Source: Bryobacteraceae bacterium
GTDB lineage: Bacteria > Acidobacteriota > Terriglobia > Bryobacterales > Bryobacteraceae
Assembly (NCBI GenBank): GCA_041394945.1
Contig: JAWKHH010000003.1
Location: 124,001 to 188,000, forward strand
Direction: 5' to 3'
Length of the DNA: 64,000 nt
The position numbers and the translations under genes are program-made. The notes under the pieces were generated by a model that saw only the letters and a list, made by a program, of their open reading frames with translations, ran no database searches and was not told the origin of the DNA. Numbering within the stretch: position 1 is the first letter of the stretch; every line of letters begins with the position of its first letter. Positions 1 through 8,628 of the stretch are shown piece by piece.

Positions 1-1147
1 CGGTGACGCCGACGGCCAGCGCCGCCTTCGACGTCACGAAGCCCTGGATGGCCCACTGCCCGCCGCTCGATGGAACGAAAACCGACACGACCCCGCCGGA
101 GATCGCCGCCAGCAGGGGGAACGTGTAGGGTGTCGAGACAGCGGCGACGGCCGACGCGAGAAATTCACCCACCGAGGTGAACTGGATCAATCCGGCGACT
201 CCGGCGTAAAGGTGATAGAGCACGATCACCGGCCACGCCGACCGCACCGCATGCTCAAGAGCGCGCATGAACCGGTGCACACTGCCCTGCAGCAGCAGAC
301 ACGACGCGAGAAGGATCGTGTTCAGCGAGTTGATGTCGAGCCCGAGCTTCTTCGTGAAGAAGTGGGTGTAGAGCCAGACGCCAAGTATCCCCGTCAACAC
401 GAGCGTCACCACGCCGCTGTGCTCGATGCGCTCGGACAATCCGGAGGGCTCCGGATCGGGATCGGGTTCAGCGGCGGCCTCGAGCGCGGAGGGGAAGCCG
501 GAAACGGCCCGCACCTGCTTTGGCATCAGCAGGCACCCCACCACCATCAGCAGAGCCGGGAAGACAAGCGTCAACACGATAGCCGCCGGCGACCAGATGG
601 TCCGCGACAGCGGCACCACGCCGGTCAGCTTTTCGAGGAAGTGCCCTGGCGTCGCCAACAACAACGGCGCGCTCGCCGAGAGCCCAAACTGCCAGCACGA
701 GTTCGCCGCCCACAACAGCGCGAGGAAGAACAGAAAATCGATCCGGATGCCGCGGCGCTCGGCTTGGTCCGCGAAGTGAATCGCAACGAGCGGCGTGAGC
801 GCCATCCCGAGTCCCCAGTAGAGGTAGGCGAAAAACGCGGAGAGCGCCACCGCGACAACCACCACCTGGTTGGCGCTTCGCGGGACGCGCGAAAGGGTCT
901 CGATTGCCCGGCGAAACAGAGCCGTCGACCCGAGCACGGCGCTGAGGGTGATGATGAGAGTCATCTGCATCGTGAACGGCAGCAGCATCCACAAGCCCCG
1001 ATAGTAGGCGTCGGCAGTGGAAGCGGCGGTGTCGCCAAGCCACAGCGACGCGCCGAACAAGAGCAGCAGCAGAACCACGGACGCGGTGATTGCATCGGGA
1101 ACGAGTTGGCCCACGAGGCGCGAGAAACGGTCGAGCCGGTCGTGCAT
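1..1147 (-). CDS. AtoE/TIGR00366-type short-chain fatty acid transporter, C-terminus cut by window edge
   Basis: The minus-strand reading frame runs open from an ATG at 1147 to the window edge (382 complete codons). The N-terminus reads MHDRLDRFSRLVGQLVPDAI, followed by strongly hydrophobic segments, an acidic cytoplasmic loop (about residues 222-240, rich in EPDPDPEPS) and more membrane segments. Near the edge it has VPSSGGQWAIQG, which matches the conserved VPSGGGHWVIQGP element of the E. coli short-chain fatty acid transporter AtoE. The family imports short-chain fatty acids such as acetoacetate and butyrate. The gene lies 42 nt downstream of the bshA stop on the same strand and may be the last gene of that transcript. 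Start choice is by homology of the N-terminus; no good ribosome binding site is visible. Confidence 0.85.
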   Translation of the reverse strand, partial: MHDRLDRFSRLVGQLVPDAITASVVLLLLLFGASLWLGDTAASTADAYYRGLWMLLPFTMQMTLIITLSAVLGSTALFRRAIETLSRVPRSANQVVVVAVALSAFFAYLYWGLGMALTPLVAIHFADQAERRGIRIDFLFFLALLWAANSCWQFGLSASAPLLLATPGHFLEKLTGVVPLSRTIWSPAAIVLTLVFPALLMVVGCLLMPKQVRAVSGFPSALEAAAEPDPDPEPSGLSERIEHSGVVTLVLTGILGVWLYTHFFTKKLGLDINSLNTILLASCLLLQGSVHRFMRALEHAVRSAWPVIVLYHLYAGVAGLIQFTSVGEFLASAVAAVSTPYTFPLLAAISGGVVSVFVPSSGGQWAIQGFVTSKAALAVGVT

Positions 1148-1189
1148 CGGGACATGATATCGCGCGGCCAACGCGGACGCGGCTTGGCG

Positions 1190-2299
1190 TCAGCCGACGA
1201 CCACGCGGCGATAGTAGGCTTCGTATCGCGGAATGATTGAATCGGTGGAGAACCGGTCGATCGCGGTTTGCCGGGCGTGCGCCGCCATGCGCGCCCGCAG
1301 CGAGGCGTCGCCGAGCAGTTCCCGTACGCGCGCGGCGTGCGCCTCCACGTCACCCATCGGCTCGAGGAACCCGTCGCGCCCGTGGGTGATCAGCTCACCC
1401 AAGCCGCCCGTGCGAGCCGCCACTGGAACCACGCCGCACGCCATCGCTTCGAGCGCGGCCAATCCGAACGCTTCGTGTTCGCTCGGCAGCAGCAGGATAT
1501 CGCATTGTGGAAGCAACTCTTCCACGCGGTCCTGCTTGCCCAGGAAGTTCACCCGCGCGGACACGCCCAGTTCGGACGCAAGACGTTCGGCGCGGCTTCG
1601 CTCCGGCCCATCGCCCACCATCCAGAGCTCGACCCCGGCATCGCCGGACGCGGCGAGAATCCGCACGCAGTCGCACGGGCGCTTCACGGCGCGGAAGTTC
1701 GAGACGTGCACGAGACGGGACGGGCCCCGCCGCGGGGCGACGGCGGGTTTGTACAGCTCGCAGTTGACAAAGTTGTGGATCACCTCGATTGGCCGGGTGA
1801 TTCCGAACACCTCGCGCGTCCGCTCATCAAGGTAGCCGCTCACGGTCGTCACGCCGTCCGATTGGTCGATCGAAAAGCGCGTGATCTCGAAATACGAGGG
1901 CTCGACGCCCACAAGCGTGATATCGGTGCCGTGGAGCGTCGTGACGAACGGCAACACGCGTCCGCCATCGCGCGCCGCGAGCATCTGCTTCGCGAGCATG
2001 GCCGAGATCGAATGTGGAATCGCATAATGGACGTGAAGCAGGTCCAGTTCGTAGCGGACGGCCACCTCGGCCATCCGGGCGGCCAACGAAAGCGTGTAGG
2101 GCGGATACAGGAACAGCGGGTACGCGGTGGTCTCCACTTCGTGAAAATGGACGCGCTCGAGCGACGGCACCAGGCGAACGGGCGGCGCATAGCTGATGAA
2201 GTGCACGTCGTGCCCGCGCGCGGCCAGTTCCATGCCCAGTTCCGTGGCGACGATGCCGCTGCCACCGTAGGTCGGATAGCAAGTAATCCCGATTCTCAT
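1190..2299 (-). CDS. bshA: BshA: N-acetyl-alpha-D-glucosaminyl L-malate synthase (GT4), bacillithiol synthesis
   Basis: This 369-residue GT-B glycosyltransferase transfers GlcNAc from UDP-GlcNAc to L-malate, the first step of bacillithiol synthesis. Visible signatures are the N-terminal donor/acceptor loop MRIGITCYPTYGGSGIVATE, the stretch HGTDITLVGVEPSY, and the C-terminal EX7E-type motif EHEAFGLAALEAMACGVVPV. Length and motifs fit BshA better than generic GT4 enzymes. The ATG at 2299 overlaps the TGA of the upstream lipoprotein gene (ATGA), so translation is probably coupled. A longer open frame extends to 2446, but the conserved N-terminus begins at 2299. No bshB or bshC is seen in the window. 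Confidence 0.88.
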   Translation of the reverse strand: MRIGITCYPTYGGSGIVATELGMELAARGHDVHFISYAPPVRLVPSLERVHFHEVETTAYPLFLYPPYTLSLAARMAEVAVRYELDLLHVHYAIPHSISAMLAKQMLAARDGGRVLPFVTTLHGTDITLVGVEPSYFEITRFSIDQSDGVTTVSGYLDERTREVFGITRPIEVIHNFVNCELYKPAVAPRRGPSRLVHVSNFRAVKRPCDCVRILAASGDAGVELWMVGDGPERSRAERLASELGVSARVNFLGKQDRVEELLPQCDILLLPSEHEAFGLAALEAMACGVVPVAARTGGLGELITHGRDGFLEPMGDVEAHAARVRELLGDASLRARMAAHARQTAIDRFSTDSIIPRYEAYYRRVVVG

Positions 2300-3294
2300 C
2301 GCGCCGGCTCCATTGTGAAATAGGCGTGCCCGATCTGCCCGTGGATATTCTCGGCCGGATGCGGCACATCGCCGCCGCCGAACCACATTCGCCAGCGACC
2401 GTTGTCCTGGGCCACGGTGGCGTCGCACACCACGCGGGAATCCCACGGCTCGGCCCCCGTGAACACCGCGCTCTCCCGATGGCGCTTCCAGTGCGCGCCA
2501 TCACGAGACCAGGCGAGGCCCATCTTCCTGTTCTCGTGGCGATCGCGGCCGGTATAGAGCATCCAGTAAAGGCGTTGCGCCTCCCACACGGCCGGCTCGC
2601 CAAGCCCGTTCTCGTCGAATGCGCCGTCTTCGCCCAGTCCCAGAATCGGATTCGAGCCCAGCTTTTCCCACGCGATGCCGTCGCGCGAGCGGGCGAGCCC
2701 CAACCGCTGCCGGCGCGCACGGTCCTGTCCGAGGAAGTACAGATAGATCCAGCCGTCGCGTTCGATGGCATAGGGGTCGGCGACGCCGCGCTCGTCCCAG
2801 CTTCCGCGCGGCCCCAAGTCGAGCACCGGCGCACCGTGGCGCGTCCACTGGCGGCCATCGCGGGACCGCGCCAGGCCGATCCGAGGCGGATCGCCGGCCT
2901 GATACCAGTAGAGGATCTCGCCGCCGCGCACCAGGGCCGCACCGTTCGCGGCGATCGCATCGCCTTCCCACGTCTGAGCGTCCGGCGACAGGATGCGGCC
3001 CTCGCGACGCCATGCGAAACCATCGGCGGAGGTGGCCACGCCGGTGTGCCACGCCTTACCGTCGTAGCCCGAGTAGAGGTTCCACCAGCGATCCGCGAAG
3101 CGCACCACGGAAGGATTCAGCGTATCAGTGGAGTCCCATTCCCCACCCTCGCCGCGAACCATCACCGGCGCCGGACTGGTCTCCCAACGCATTTCGACCT
3201 GTGGGGGTCCTCCGTCGAGTTTCGGCAACGTGAAATCGGCATAGCGGCCGCAACCGGCAAGGGAGGCAAGCACCAAGGCGGCCAAGCGCCTCAA
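2296..3294 (-). CDS. Lipoprotein with glycosidase-type (GH43/GH32-like) beta-propeller
   Basis: The 332-residue product starts MRRLAALVLASLAGCGRY, a short signal peptide with a lipobox (LAGC), so it is predicted to be lipid-anchored in the envelope. The body consists of repeated propeller blades with variations of G(L/V)A(R/T)SRDGxxW (for example IGLARSRDGRQW, LGLARSRDGIAW, MGLAWSRDGAHW), typical of the five-bladed propeller of GH43/GH32/GH68-like proteins. I see no secure catalytic triad, so a glycosidase activity is inferred only from the fold. It overlaps both neighbours by ATGA junctions (histidine kinase upstream, bshA downstream), which indicates one transcript. Confidence 0.75.
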   Translation of the reverse strand: MRRLAALVLASLAGCGRYADFTLPKLDGGPPQVEMRWETSPAPVMVRGEGGEWDSTDTLNPSVVRFADRWWNLYSGYDGKAWHTGVATSADGFAWRREGRILSPDAQTWEGDAIAANGAALVRGGEILYWYQAGDPPRIGLARSRDGRQWTRHGAPVLDLGPRGSWDERGVADPYAIERDGWIYLYFLGQDRARRQRLGLARSRDGIAWEKLGSNPILGLGEDGAFDENGLGEPAVWEAQRLYWMLYTGRDRHENRKMGLAWSRDGAHWKRHRESAVFTGAEPWDSRVVCDATVAQDNGRWRMWFGGGDVPHPAENIHGQIGHAYFTMEPAR

Positions 3295-4394
3295 TCTCCG
3301 AATTCCTCCACGGGAATACGAATCCGAAGAGTGGAGCCTTTCCCTTCGCCGGATTCGATCCGCATGGCGCCCTCGAGGTTGTGCACCCGGCGGCGGATGG
3401 ATACCGGGCCGGCGCCCATCGCGTCGAGTTCCTCGAGCGTGAAGGTTCCCTGAAACGGGAAGCCCTTGCCGTTGTCTTCGATCCGAAGTTCGAGCGCTCC
3501 ATTGGAGTCCGCGAGCCCGACTTCGACGCTCGTCGCCGCGGCGTGCTTGTGGATGTTGTGAAGCCCCTCCCGAACCAGATTCAGGACCTCGCCGGCGGCG
3601 TCGGGGTCGAGCCTTGCGAGATCGGCTGACGACCGGTAGGTGACGCGGATGCCGCTTTCCTTCTCGAACGCTTCGGCGAGCAGCGCGAGAGAATGGCCGA
3701 GATCGGCCGGAGGCGGCTCGTTGCGCCCGCGGATGGTGTGCACGAAGTTCCGGAGCGAAGTCACTTGGCTGAGCCAGAATTCGCGGAACTGCTCGAGTTC
3801 GCTCATCCCCTGGTCATGGTCGCGTTCGAGCATGCGCCGCGCCACCTCGAGCCTCATCTGGAGGCTCATAAAGCTTTGCAGGGGACCGTCGTGGAACTCG
3901 TTGGCGATCCGGTCCCGCTCGGCTTCGCGGGCGGAGAAGGCCTCGGCGCGGCTCATCACCGATTGGCGCGAGAGGCGGAACAGGCGGGCGTCGTATTGGT
4001 GTTTCAGCCCATTCGCGACGACGGCGAGCGCGCCGAGCAGAACCGCGATCGTAAGCTGCTCCGGAAGGCGCAGTGCGGCCAGCAGCCACCATGCGGCGGC
4101 GGCAATCGCGGTGTCGCGCCACTTGTGAAACAGAATCAGCGAGGCGGCGACGTAGAAAAACCAGAACAGGGCCAGACCGGCGCCCGTGCGGGTCAGCGCC
4201 CACGGGACGGCAAAGGGCGCCACCAGATCCACTGCCAGCGCGATCCGCACCAGCGGCGGACGGCCGAGGCGAGCCCAGGCGAGGGCCGCGATGGCGAAGG
4301 CGACGTAGACGGCGGCGGCGATGCGGTCCGGGAGGGAAACCGCCGTCCAAAGCATGGCCCCCGCAACGGCGACGCGCGCCAGGCGCATCGCCAC
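3291..4394 (-). CDS. Membrane sensor histidine kinase (HisKA_3/NarX family)
   Basis: The 367-residue protein has about five hydrophobic segments in residues 1-130, then a cytoplasmic HisKA_3 dimerisation domain with the phospho-accepting His in RIANEFHDGPLQSFMSLQ (about residue 168), and an HATPase_c domain with an N-box-like VREGLHNIHKHA and G-box IEDNGKGF plus GEGKGSTLRIRIP. It would autophosphorylate and signal to a NarL-type response regulator. No such regulator is adjacent, so the kinase is an orphan here. The listed start is GTG at 4394; an ATG at 4388 is equally possible. Its stop overlaps the start of the downstream lipoprotein (ATGA). Confidence 0.9.
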   Translation of the reverse strand: MAMRLARVAVAGAMLWTAVSLPDRIAAAVYVAFAIAALAWARLGRPPLVRIALAVDLVAPFAVPWALTRTGAGLALFWFFYVAASLILFHKWRDTAIAAAAWWLLAALRLPEQLTIAVLLGALAVVANGLKHQYDARLFRLSRQSVMSRAEAFSAREAERDRIANEFHDGPLQSFMSLQMRLEVARRMLERDHDQGMSELEQFREFWLSQVTSLRNFVHTIRGRNEPPPADLGHSLALLAEAFEKESGIRVTYRSSADLARLDPDAAGEVLNLVREGLHNIHKHAAATSVEVGLADSNGALELRIEDNGKGFPFQGTFTLEELDAMGAGPVSIRRRVHNLEGAMRIESGEGKGSTLRIRIPVEEFGD

Positions 4395-4454
4395 TCGCGT
4401 CGAGTAAGGGACCAGAAGATATTCGTTCAGAAACGTTCCCTCGGTTCGCGCCGC

Positions 4455-4988
4455 TCAGCGCCGGTATAAGTACAGCGTATGAGAGCGCCCCTCGCCGTCG
4501 TCGTCGATGTTCTCGATCTTCTCGGGCGTCCAACCGGAGAACTCGAAGTCATGCGAGACGATACGAGTCCCCTTCTTGAGTTGCTTTTCGAGGATCGGGC
4601 GCAGCTTGTCGTTGGAACTCGGCAGCAAATAGACGGTGAGCATGTCGGCCGCGGAGTAGTCCTGCTGCATCGCGTCACCGTGGATAATGCGGGCGCGCGC
4701 GTTCAGGCCCTTTTGCTTGATGCGGTCCGAACTGCGCTTGTACAGGTCGGCGTCCATCTCGACGCCAGTAGCGTCGGCCTTGTACTTGTCCGCCGCCATG
4801 ATGACGATTCGCCCGTCGCCGCTGCCGACGTCGAACATCTTTTCGCCGGCCTTGAGTTCTCCGAATTGGAGCATCTTGTCGACGATCGTCTCCGGCGTCG
4901 GATAGTAAGGAGCCAAGTCGGGTTTCTTCGCGGTTTGTTGGGCGAAAACGGCGACAGCGCCCAGCATCAGAGTTGCGCGTAACAGCAT
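4455..4988 (-). CDS. Exported class I SAM-dependent methyltransferase (FAM173-like)
   Basis: The 177-residue protein has a hydrophobic N-terminus (MLLRATLMLGAVAVFAQQ) that reads as a signal peptide. A small Rossmann methyltransferase core follows: motif I is FDVGSGDGRIVIMAA (about residues 50-64), then GVEMDADLYKRS as the acidic loop binding ribose hydroxyls, and SHDFEFSGWTP near the end. The layout resembles the FAM173/protein-lysine methyltransferase family. A secreted SAM-dependent enzyme is odd, because SAM is cytoplasmic; the N-terminus might instead be a membrane anchor. An SD-like CAGGAG lies upstream and a TAGAAT -10 candidate (complement of 5025-5030) overlaps the divergent thiD -10. 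Confidence 0.8.
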   Translation of the reverse strand: MLLRATLMLGAVAVFAQQTAKKPDLAPYYPTPETIVDKMLQFGELKAGEKMFDVGSGDGRIVIMAADKYKADATGVEMDADLYKRSSDRIKQKGLNARARIIHGDAMQQDYSAADMLTVYLLPSSNDKLRPILEKQLKKGTRIVSHDFEFSGWTPEKIENIDDDGEGRSHTLYLYRR

Positions 4989-5023
4989 CCTGTATGAACT
5001 CCTGGAATCCAGTCTACAGCACC

Positions 5024-5029
5024 TATTCT
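5024..5029 (+). promoter_or_regulatory. -10 element (TATTCT) of thiD, probably leaderless
   Basis: TATTCT ends 7 nt before the thiD ATG at 5037, placing the transcription start at or next to the start codon. No SD sequence is present. Confidence 0.5.
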
Positions 5030-5036
5030 AAGAGAT

Positions 5037-5837
5037 ATGGCTGCCGTAGCACTGACGATCGCCGGCTCGGACCCTTCGGGCGGCGCCGGGTTGCAGGCCG
5101 ATCTCAAGGCATTTCATCAGTTTGGCGTCTACGGCGAAGCCGTTGTCACATTAGTGACGGTGCAAAACACGCGCTCCGTTTCGGCCGTCGAGACGCTCGG
5201 CGCGAGGCTCGTCGCGGAGCAAATCGAAGCCGTGGTCTCCGACATTCCACCCGGCGCGGCAAAGACCGGCGCGCTCGGCACGGCGGCCATCGTCGAGGCC
5301 GTCGCCGCCGCCGCGGCGCGCTTCGCCTTCCCGCTGGTGGTCGATCCGGTAATGATCAGCAAGCACGGAGCGCCGTTGATCGGAGCGGACGGCGCGTCCG
5401 CCGTGCGGCACCGGCTGTTGCCGCGCGCCTACCTGGTGACGCCGAACCGGCCCGAAGCAGAGGAACTGGCCGGCGCGCCGATCCGGACCGCCGCGGCGGC
5501 CCGGGATGCCGCCAAACGGATTCGCGATCTGGGCGCCGCCAATGTCCTGATCAAGGGCGGCCATTTCGAAGGGGCCGCCGACGACTGGCTGCTCACTGCC
5601 TCCGGCGACTGGGTGCTTCTTCCGGGAGACCGTGTGGATACGCCGCACACGCATGGAACCGGCTGCACGTATTCGGCCGCGATCACGGCCGGGCTGGCGC
5701 TGGGAGACGGGCTGGCCGAAGCCGTGCGGCGGGCGAAAGGATTCATCGCGGCGGCCATCGCCGGGGCTCCCGGCCTCGGCGGCGGCAACGGCCCGGTGAA
5801 CCACTTCGCGGCGGCGCCTGCACGCGGGAAGGGATGA
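5037..5837 (+). CDS. thiD: ThiD: hydroxymethylpyrimidine / phosphomethylpyrimidine kinase
   Basis: The 266-residue ribokinase-fold enzyme phosphorylates HMP and then HMP-P in thiamine synthesis. The N-terminus has the family signature ALTIAGSDPSGGAGLQADLK, mid-protein LVVDPVMISKHGAPLI, and the C-terminal catalytic/anion-hole motif THGTGCTYSAAITAGLA with the conserved Cys. It starts 48 nt from the divergent methyltransferase gene; there is no room for a TPP riboswitch. It is followed 10 nt later by lolA and appears to head a lolA-pilC run, although the functions are unrelated. Confidence 0.95.
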   Translation: MAAVALTIAGSDPSGGAGLQADLKAFHQFGVYGEAVVTLVTVQNTRSVSAVETLGARLVAEQIEAVVSDIPPGAAKTGALGTAAIVEAVAAAAARFAFPLVVDPVMISKHGAPLIGADGASAVRHRLLPRAYLVTPNRPEAEELAGAPIRTAAAARDAAKRIRDLGAANVLIKGGHFEGAADDWLLTASGDWVLLPGDRVDTPHTHGTGCTYSAAITAGLALGDGLAEAVRRAKGFIAAAIAGAPGLGGGNGPVNHFAAAPARGKG

Positions 5838-5847
5838 TTTCGTCAAT

Positions 5848-6498
5848 ATGTATGTGAGCCGTTTTGTGCTGACGTTCGGATTGTGCCTGCTGGTGGGGAT
5901 ACCCGCCGGCGCCGCCGTGAGCGTGCAGGAAATGCTGCGGGGCATCGAGCAGCGCTACAACCGGCCGCGCACGCTCCAGTTTCAATTCGAACAGTCGGAA
6001 GCCGGCAGGGGGCGCATCACACGGACAGAGTCCGGCACGCTCAGCCTGCGCAAGCCGGGCCGCATGCGTTGGGACTACACCGCGCCGGAGGGAAAGCTCT
6101 TCCTCTCCGACGGCAAGTTCGTCTACTTCTTCAATCCGTTGACGATGAAGGTGTCGCGATCCAAGCTGCGCGAGAGCGACGACATGCGCGCGCCGCTGGC
6201 GTTCCTGATGGGCCGGCTCGATTTCCACCGCGACTTCAAGAAGTTCCGGACGACGCCGGAGGGCGAGGACACCTACGTGATCGCCGAGCCGAAGTCGGAC
6301 AAAGCGCCGTACACGCAGGTGGCGTTCCTGGTGACGCCCGACTACCGGATCAAGATGCTGCGGGTGAACGGGCAGGACCAATCGATCATGGTCTACCGGC
6401 TCGAGAACGAACAGACGAACCCTTCGCTCGCCGACGGGATGTTCCAGTTCAAGATGCCCGCCGGCGCGATTCTGGTGGACGAAGAAGAAATCGAGTAG
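5848..6498 (+). CDS. lolA: LolA-family outer-membrane lipoprotein carrier
   Basis: The 216-residue periplasmic protein has a signal peptide (VLTFGLCLLVGIPAGAA) and the LolA core: early FQFEQSEAG, then RKPGRMRWDYTAPEGKLFLS, the typical RPGRFRWxY..P.. pattern, and further beta strands ending in FKMPAGAILVDEEE. LolA shuttles lipoproteins from LolCDE at the inner membrane to the outer membrane, so it supports a diderm host. It is 10 nt downstream of thiD and 12 nt upstream of the PilC-like gene. LolA is also part of a wider superfamily, but the W-Y motif makes this call firm. Confidence 0.9.
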   Translation: MYVSRFVLTFGLCLLVGIPAGAAVSVQEMLRGIEQRYNRPRTLQFQFEQSEAGRGRITRTESGTLSLRKPGRMRWDYTAPEGKLFLSDGKFVYFFNPLTMKVSRSKLRESDDMRAPLAFLMGRLDFHRDFKKFRTTPEGEDTYVIAEPKSDKAPYTQVAFLVTPDYRIKMLRVNGQDQSIMVYRLENEQTNPSLADGMFQFKMPAGAILVDEEEIE

Positions 6499-6510
6499 CA
6501 GCGGTTCTCC

Positions 6511-7710
6511 ATGGCTGAATTCGTTCTCAAATACGCCGACGCCAAGGGCGCCGTGCACCAACAGGTGGCCGAGGCCGATAGCGAGAAGGAACTGCGAGAC
6601 CGCCTGGCGCAGCAGGGGTTTCTCGTCTATTCGATCAAGGCGCGGGGCGGGTTGGCGGCGCAGTTGGGGCCGGGCCGGCGGAAGCTCAACCTCGAGAAAT
6701 TCCTCATCTTCAACCAGCAGTTCCTGACGCTCATCCGCGCCGGGCTGCCCATCCTCAAATGCCTCGATCTGGTGGCCGAGCGGCTGGCCGAGCCGAAGAT
6801 GGCGCGGTATCTGAAGGCCGTCAGGGACGAGGTAAAGAACGGAACCCTGCTCTCGGAAGCCTTCGCCCGGCAGCGAATCTTTCCGGCGATCTACATCACG
6901 TCGCTGATGGCCGGAGAGAAGAGCGGTTCGCTCGCCGAAGTGATCGAGCGCTACATCGCCTACCAGCGCATGGCGCTGTCGGTGAAGAAGAAGATCATGC
7001 TTTCGCTGATCTACCCTGCGGTGCTCGTTGTGCTGGTGACCTGCCTGATCATGTTCATGGTGACCTACGTGGTGCCGAACTTCGCACAGCTCTACGGATC
7101 GCTGAACGCGGAATTGCCGGCGATCACGCAGTATCTGCTGGTGGTGGGGCTGGGCGTGAAAGAGTATCTGCTTTTCGGCGTCATCGGCGTTGTGGCGGCG
7201 GTGGTGGGCTTTCGCATGTGGGCGCGGACGGACGGGGGGGCGGTGGCGATCGAGCATTTCCAGCGCCGGCTGCCGATCTTTGGCGAGATCTGGATCAAAT
7301 ACCAGGTGGCACAGTTCTCGCGCGTGCTTTCAACGCTACTGCTGGGCGGCATTCCGCTGGTGCAGGCGCTTGAAACGGCCGGCGATTCGCTGGGGGCGCG
7401 GACGTTGAAGTCGGCGCTCGAGAAGACGCGGAGGCTGGTGCGCGAGGGACAACCGCTTTCGTCCGCGCTGGCCACGACGGGCATGTTCCCCGACCTTTCG
7501 ATCGACATGATCGAAGTGGGCGAATCGACCGGCGCGCTGCCGGCAATGCTTTCTAGCGTCGCCGAGTTCTTCGAAGAGGACGTGGGCACGCGCATGACGG
7601 CGGCGATGTCGCTCATCGAACCGGCCATCATGCTTTTCATGGGCGGGTTCGTCGCCTTTGTGCTGGTAGCGCTGTACTTGCCGATCTTTTCGCTCTCCGA
7701 ACGCGTCTGA
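6511..7710 (+). CDS. Type II secretion / type IV pilus inner-membrane platform protein (GspF/PilC)
   Basis: The 399-residue protein has the two-domain GspF/PilC layout: an N-terminal region FVLKYADAKGAVHQQVAEAD, the first T2SSF domain from about residue 70 (FLIFNQQFLTLIRAGLPILK), membrane segments around 170-190 and 210-235, and a second T2SSF domain (FSRVLSTLLLGGIPLVQALE) ending with a final membrane helix. Such proteins form the inner-membrane rotor/platform that works with an assembly ATPase. No ATPase gene is adjacent. The secretin and pseudopilins at 24.8-28.1 kb may be its partners, but this is inference. Confidence 0.92.
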   Translation: MAEFVLKYADAKGAVHQQVAEADSEKELRDRLAQQGFLVYSIKARGGLAAQLGPGRRKLNLEKFLIFNQQFLTLIRAGLPILKCLDLVAERLAEPKMARYLKAVRDEVKNGTLLSEAFARQRIFPAIYITSLMAGEKSGSLAEVIERYIAYQRMALSVKKKIMLSLIYPAVLVVLVTCLIMFMVTYVVPNFAQLYGSLNAELPAITQYLLVVGLGVKEYLLFGVIGVVAAVVGFRMWARTDGGAVAIEHFQRRLPIFGEIWIKYQVAQFSRVLSTLLLGGIPLVQALETAGDSLGARTLKSALEKTRRLVREGQPLSSALATTGMFPDLSIDMIEVGESTGALPAMLSSVAEFFEEDVGTRMTAAMSLIEPAIMLFMGGFVAFVLVALYLPIFSLSERV

Positions 7711-7716
7711 TCCGAG

Positions 7717-7722
7717 TATCAT
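7717..7722 (+). promoter_or_regulatory. -10 element (TATCAT) 6 nt before TTG start
   Basis: TATCAT is followed by caagag and the TTG at 7729. The same caagag spacer precedes the ATG at 13904. It fits a leaderless transcript. Confidence 0.45.
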
Positions 7723-7728
7723 CAAGAG

Positions 7729-8622
7729 TTGACCATTCCGGTTCTTGCGTCCGCCGCGGCCGCCGCCGTTTCGCTCGCCGTGCATCAGGCTGAAAGCGCG
7801 GTGCGGGTGCGCGACGGCCGGCGGGGCGCACCTCCCCGGGATCTCGCCGACTCGGTGGCCGGTGCGACGGCCGGGTGGGAAGCCGTCGACGCCGCCTCGT
7901 CAGACGGGCTCCGGCTGCGCGCCTGGCTCTTTCGCCCGCGCCACTGGAACGGCCGTGCGGCGATCGTCCTGCACGGATTCACCGGCTCCCGGCTCAGCGT
8001 GCTCGACCAGGCGCGGCTGCTCGTCGAAGCCGGCTTCGCCGTCCTTGCCCCCGATAGCCGCGGCCATGGCGAAAGCGGCGGCGCCATCGTCTCGTTCGGC
8101 ATCCACGAACAGCACGACCTGCGCCTTTGGGGCGACTTTCTATGCGGGCGCCTCCGCGTGGGCCGTTACTCGGTGCTCGGAGAGTCGATGGGGGCGGCCG
8201 TAGCGCTGCAGACCCTCGCCAGCGATGAACGTATCGACGCCGCCGTGGCCGACGCGCCCTTCGCCCTGTTCGAGGACGTTGCGGTCGAGCGCTTCGCCGA
8301 CCGTATCGGCGTGCCTCCGGTCTTCGCCCGCACCGCGCTGCGCCCGGTGTTGTTGACCGCCTGGAACTACATCCGCTTGCGCTATGGGATCGACTTGCGG
8401 CAGGCGCGCCCGATCGACGCGATGAGCCGGACATCAAAGCCGGTGCTGCTCATCCACGGCTCGGCCGATCCATCGATTTCGCCGCGACACTCCGAGCGCC
8501 TGCACGCGGCCAATCCCGCGGCGAGCCGATTGTGGATCGTGCCGGGCGCCGGACACGCCGAGAGCGTCAAGGCAGACCCGCGAGGATACCGGGATCGCGT
8601 GCTGGCTGCGTTCGGGGCTTGA
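7729..8622 (+). CDS. Alpha/beta hydrolase (serine hydrolase), function unknown
   Basis: The 297-residue protein has an N-terminal hydrophobic stretch (VLASAAAAAVSLAV) that may be a signal or anchor. The hydrolase core is clear: oxyanion strand AIVLHGFTGSRLSV, then APDSRGHGES, nucleophile elbow LGESMGAAVAL, acid residue in IHGSADPSISP and catalytic His in VPGAGHAES. It belongs to the broad abhydrolase/peptidase S9-like group and the substrate cannot be inferred. The start is TTG at 7729; no ATG fits the N-terminus and a TATCAT element sits 6 nt upstream. Its stop is 7 nt from the end of the convergent AAA pseudogene. Confidence 0.82.
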   Translation: MTIPVLASAAAAAVSLAVHQAESAVRVRDGRRGAPPRDLADSVAGATAGWEAVDAASSDGLRLRAWLFRPRHWNGRAAIVLHGFTGSRLSVLDQARLLVEAGFAVLAPDSRGHGESGGAIVSFGIHEQHDLRLWGDFLCGRLRVGRYSVLGESMGAAVALQTLASDERIDAAVADAPFALFEDVAVERFADRIGVPPVFARTALRPVLLTAWNYIRLRYGIDLRQARPIDAMSRTSKPVLLIHGSADPSISPRHSERLHAANPAASRLWIVPGAGHAESVKADPRGYRDRVLAAFGA

Positions 8623-8628
8623 GCCGCC

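Noticed and set aside
4989..5036. TPP riboswitch upstream of thiD
   Set aside because: Only 48 nt separate the divergent starts; no THI-box pattern is present and a -10 element lies 7 nt before the ATG.
5743..7257. 504-residue minus-strand ORF opposite lolA and pilC
   Set aside because: His/Arg/Gln-rich antisense shadow without any domain; the plus strand has clear LolA and GspF motifs.
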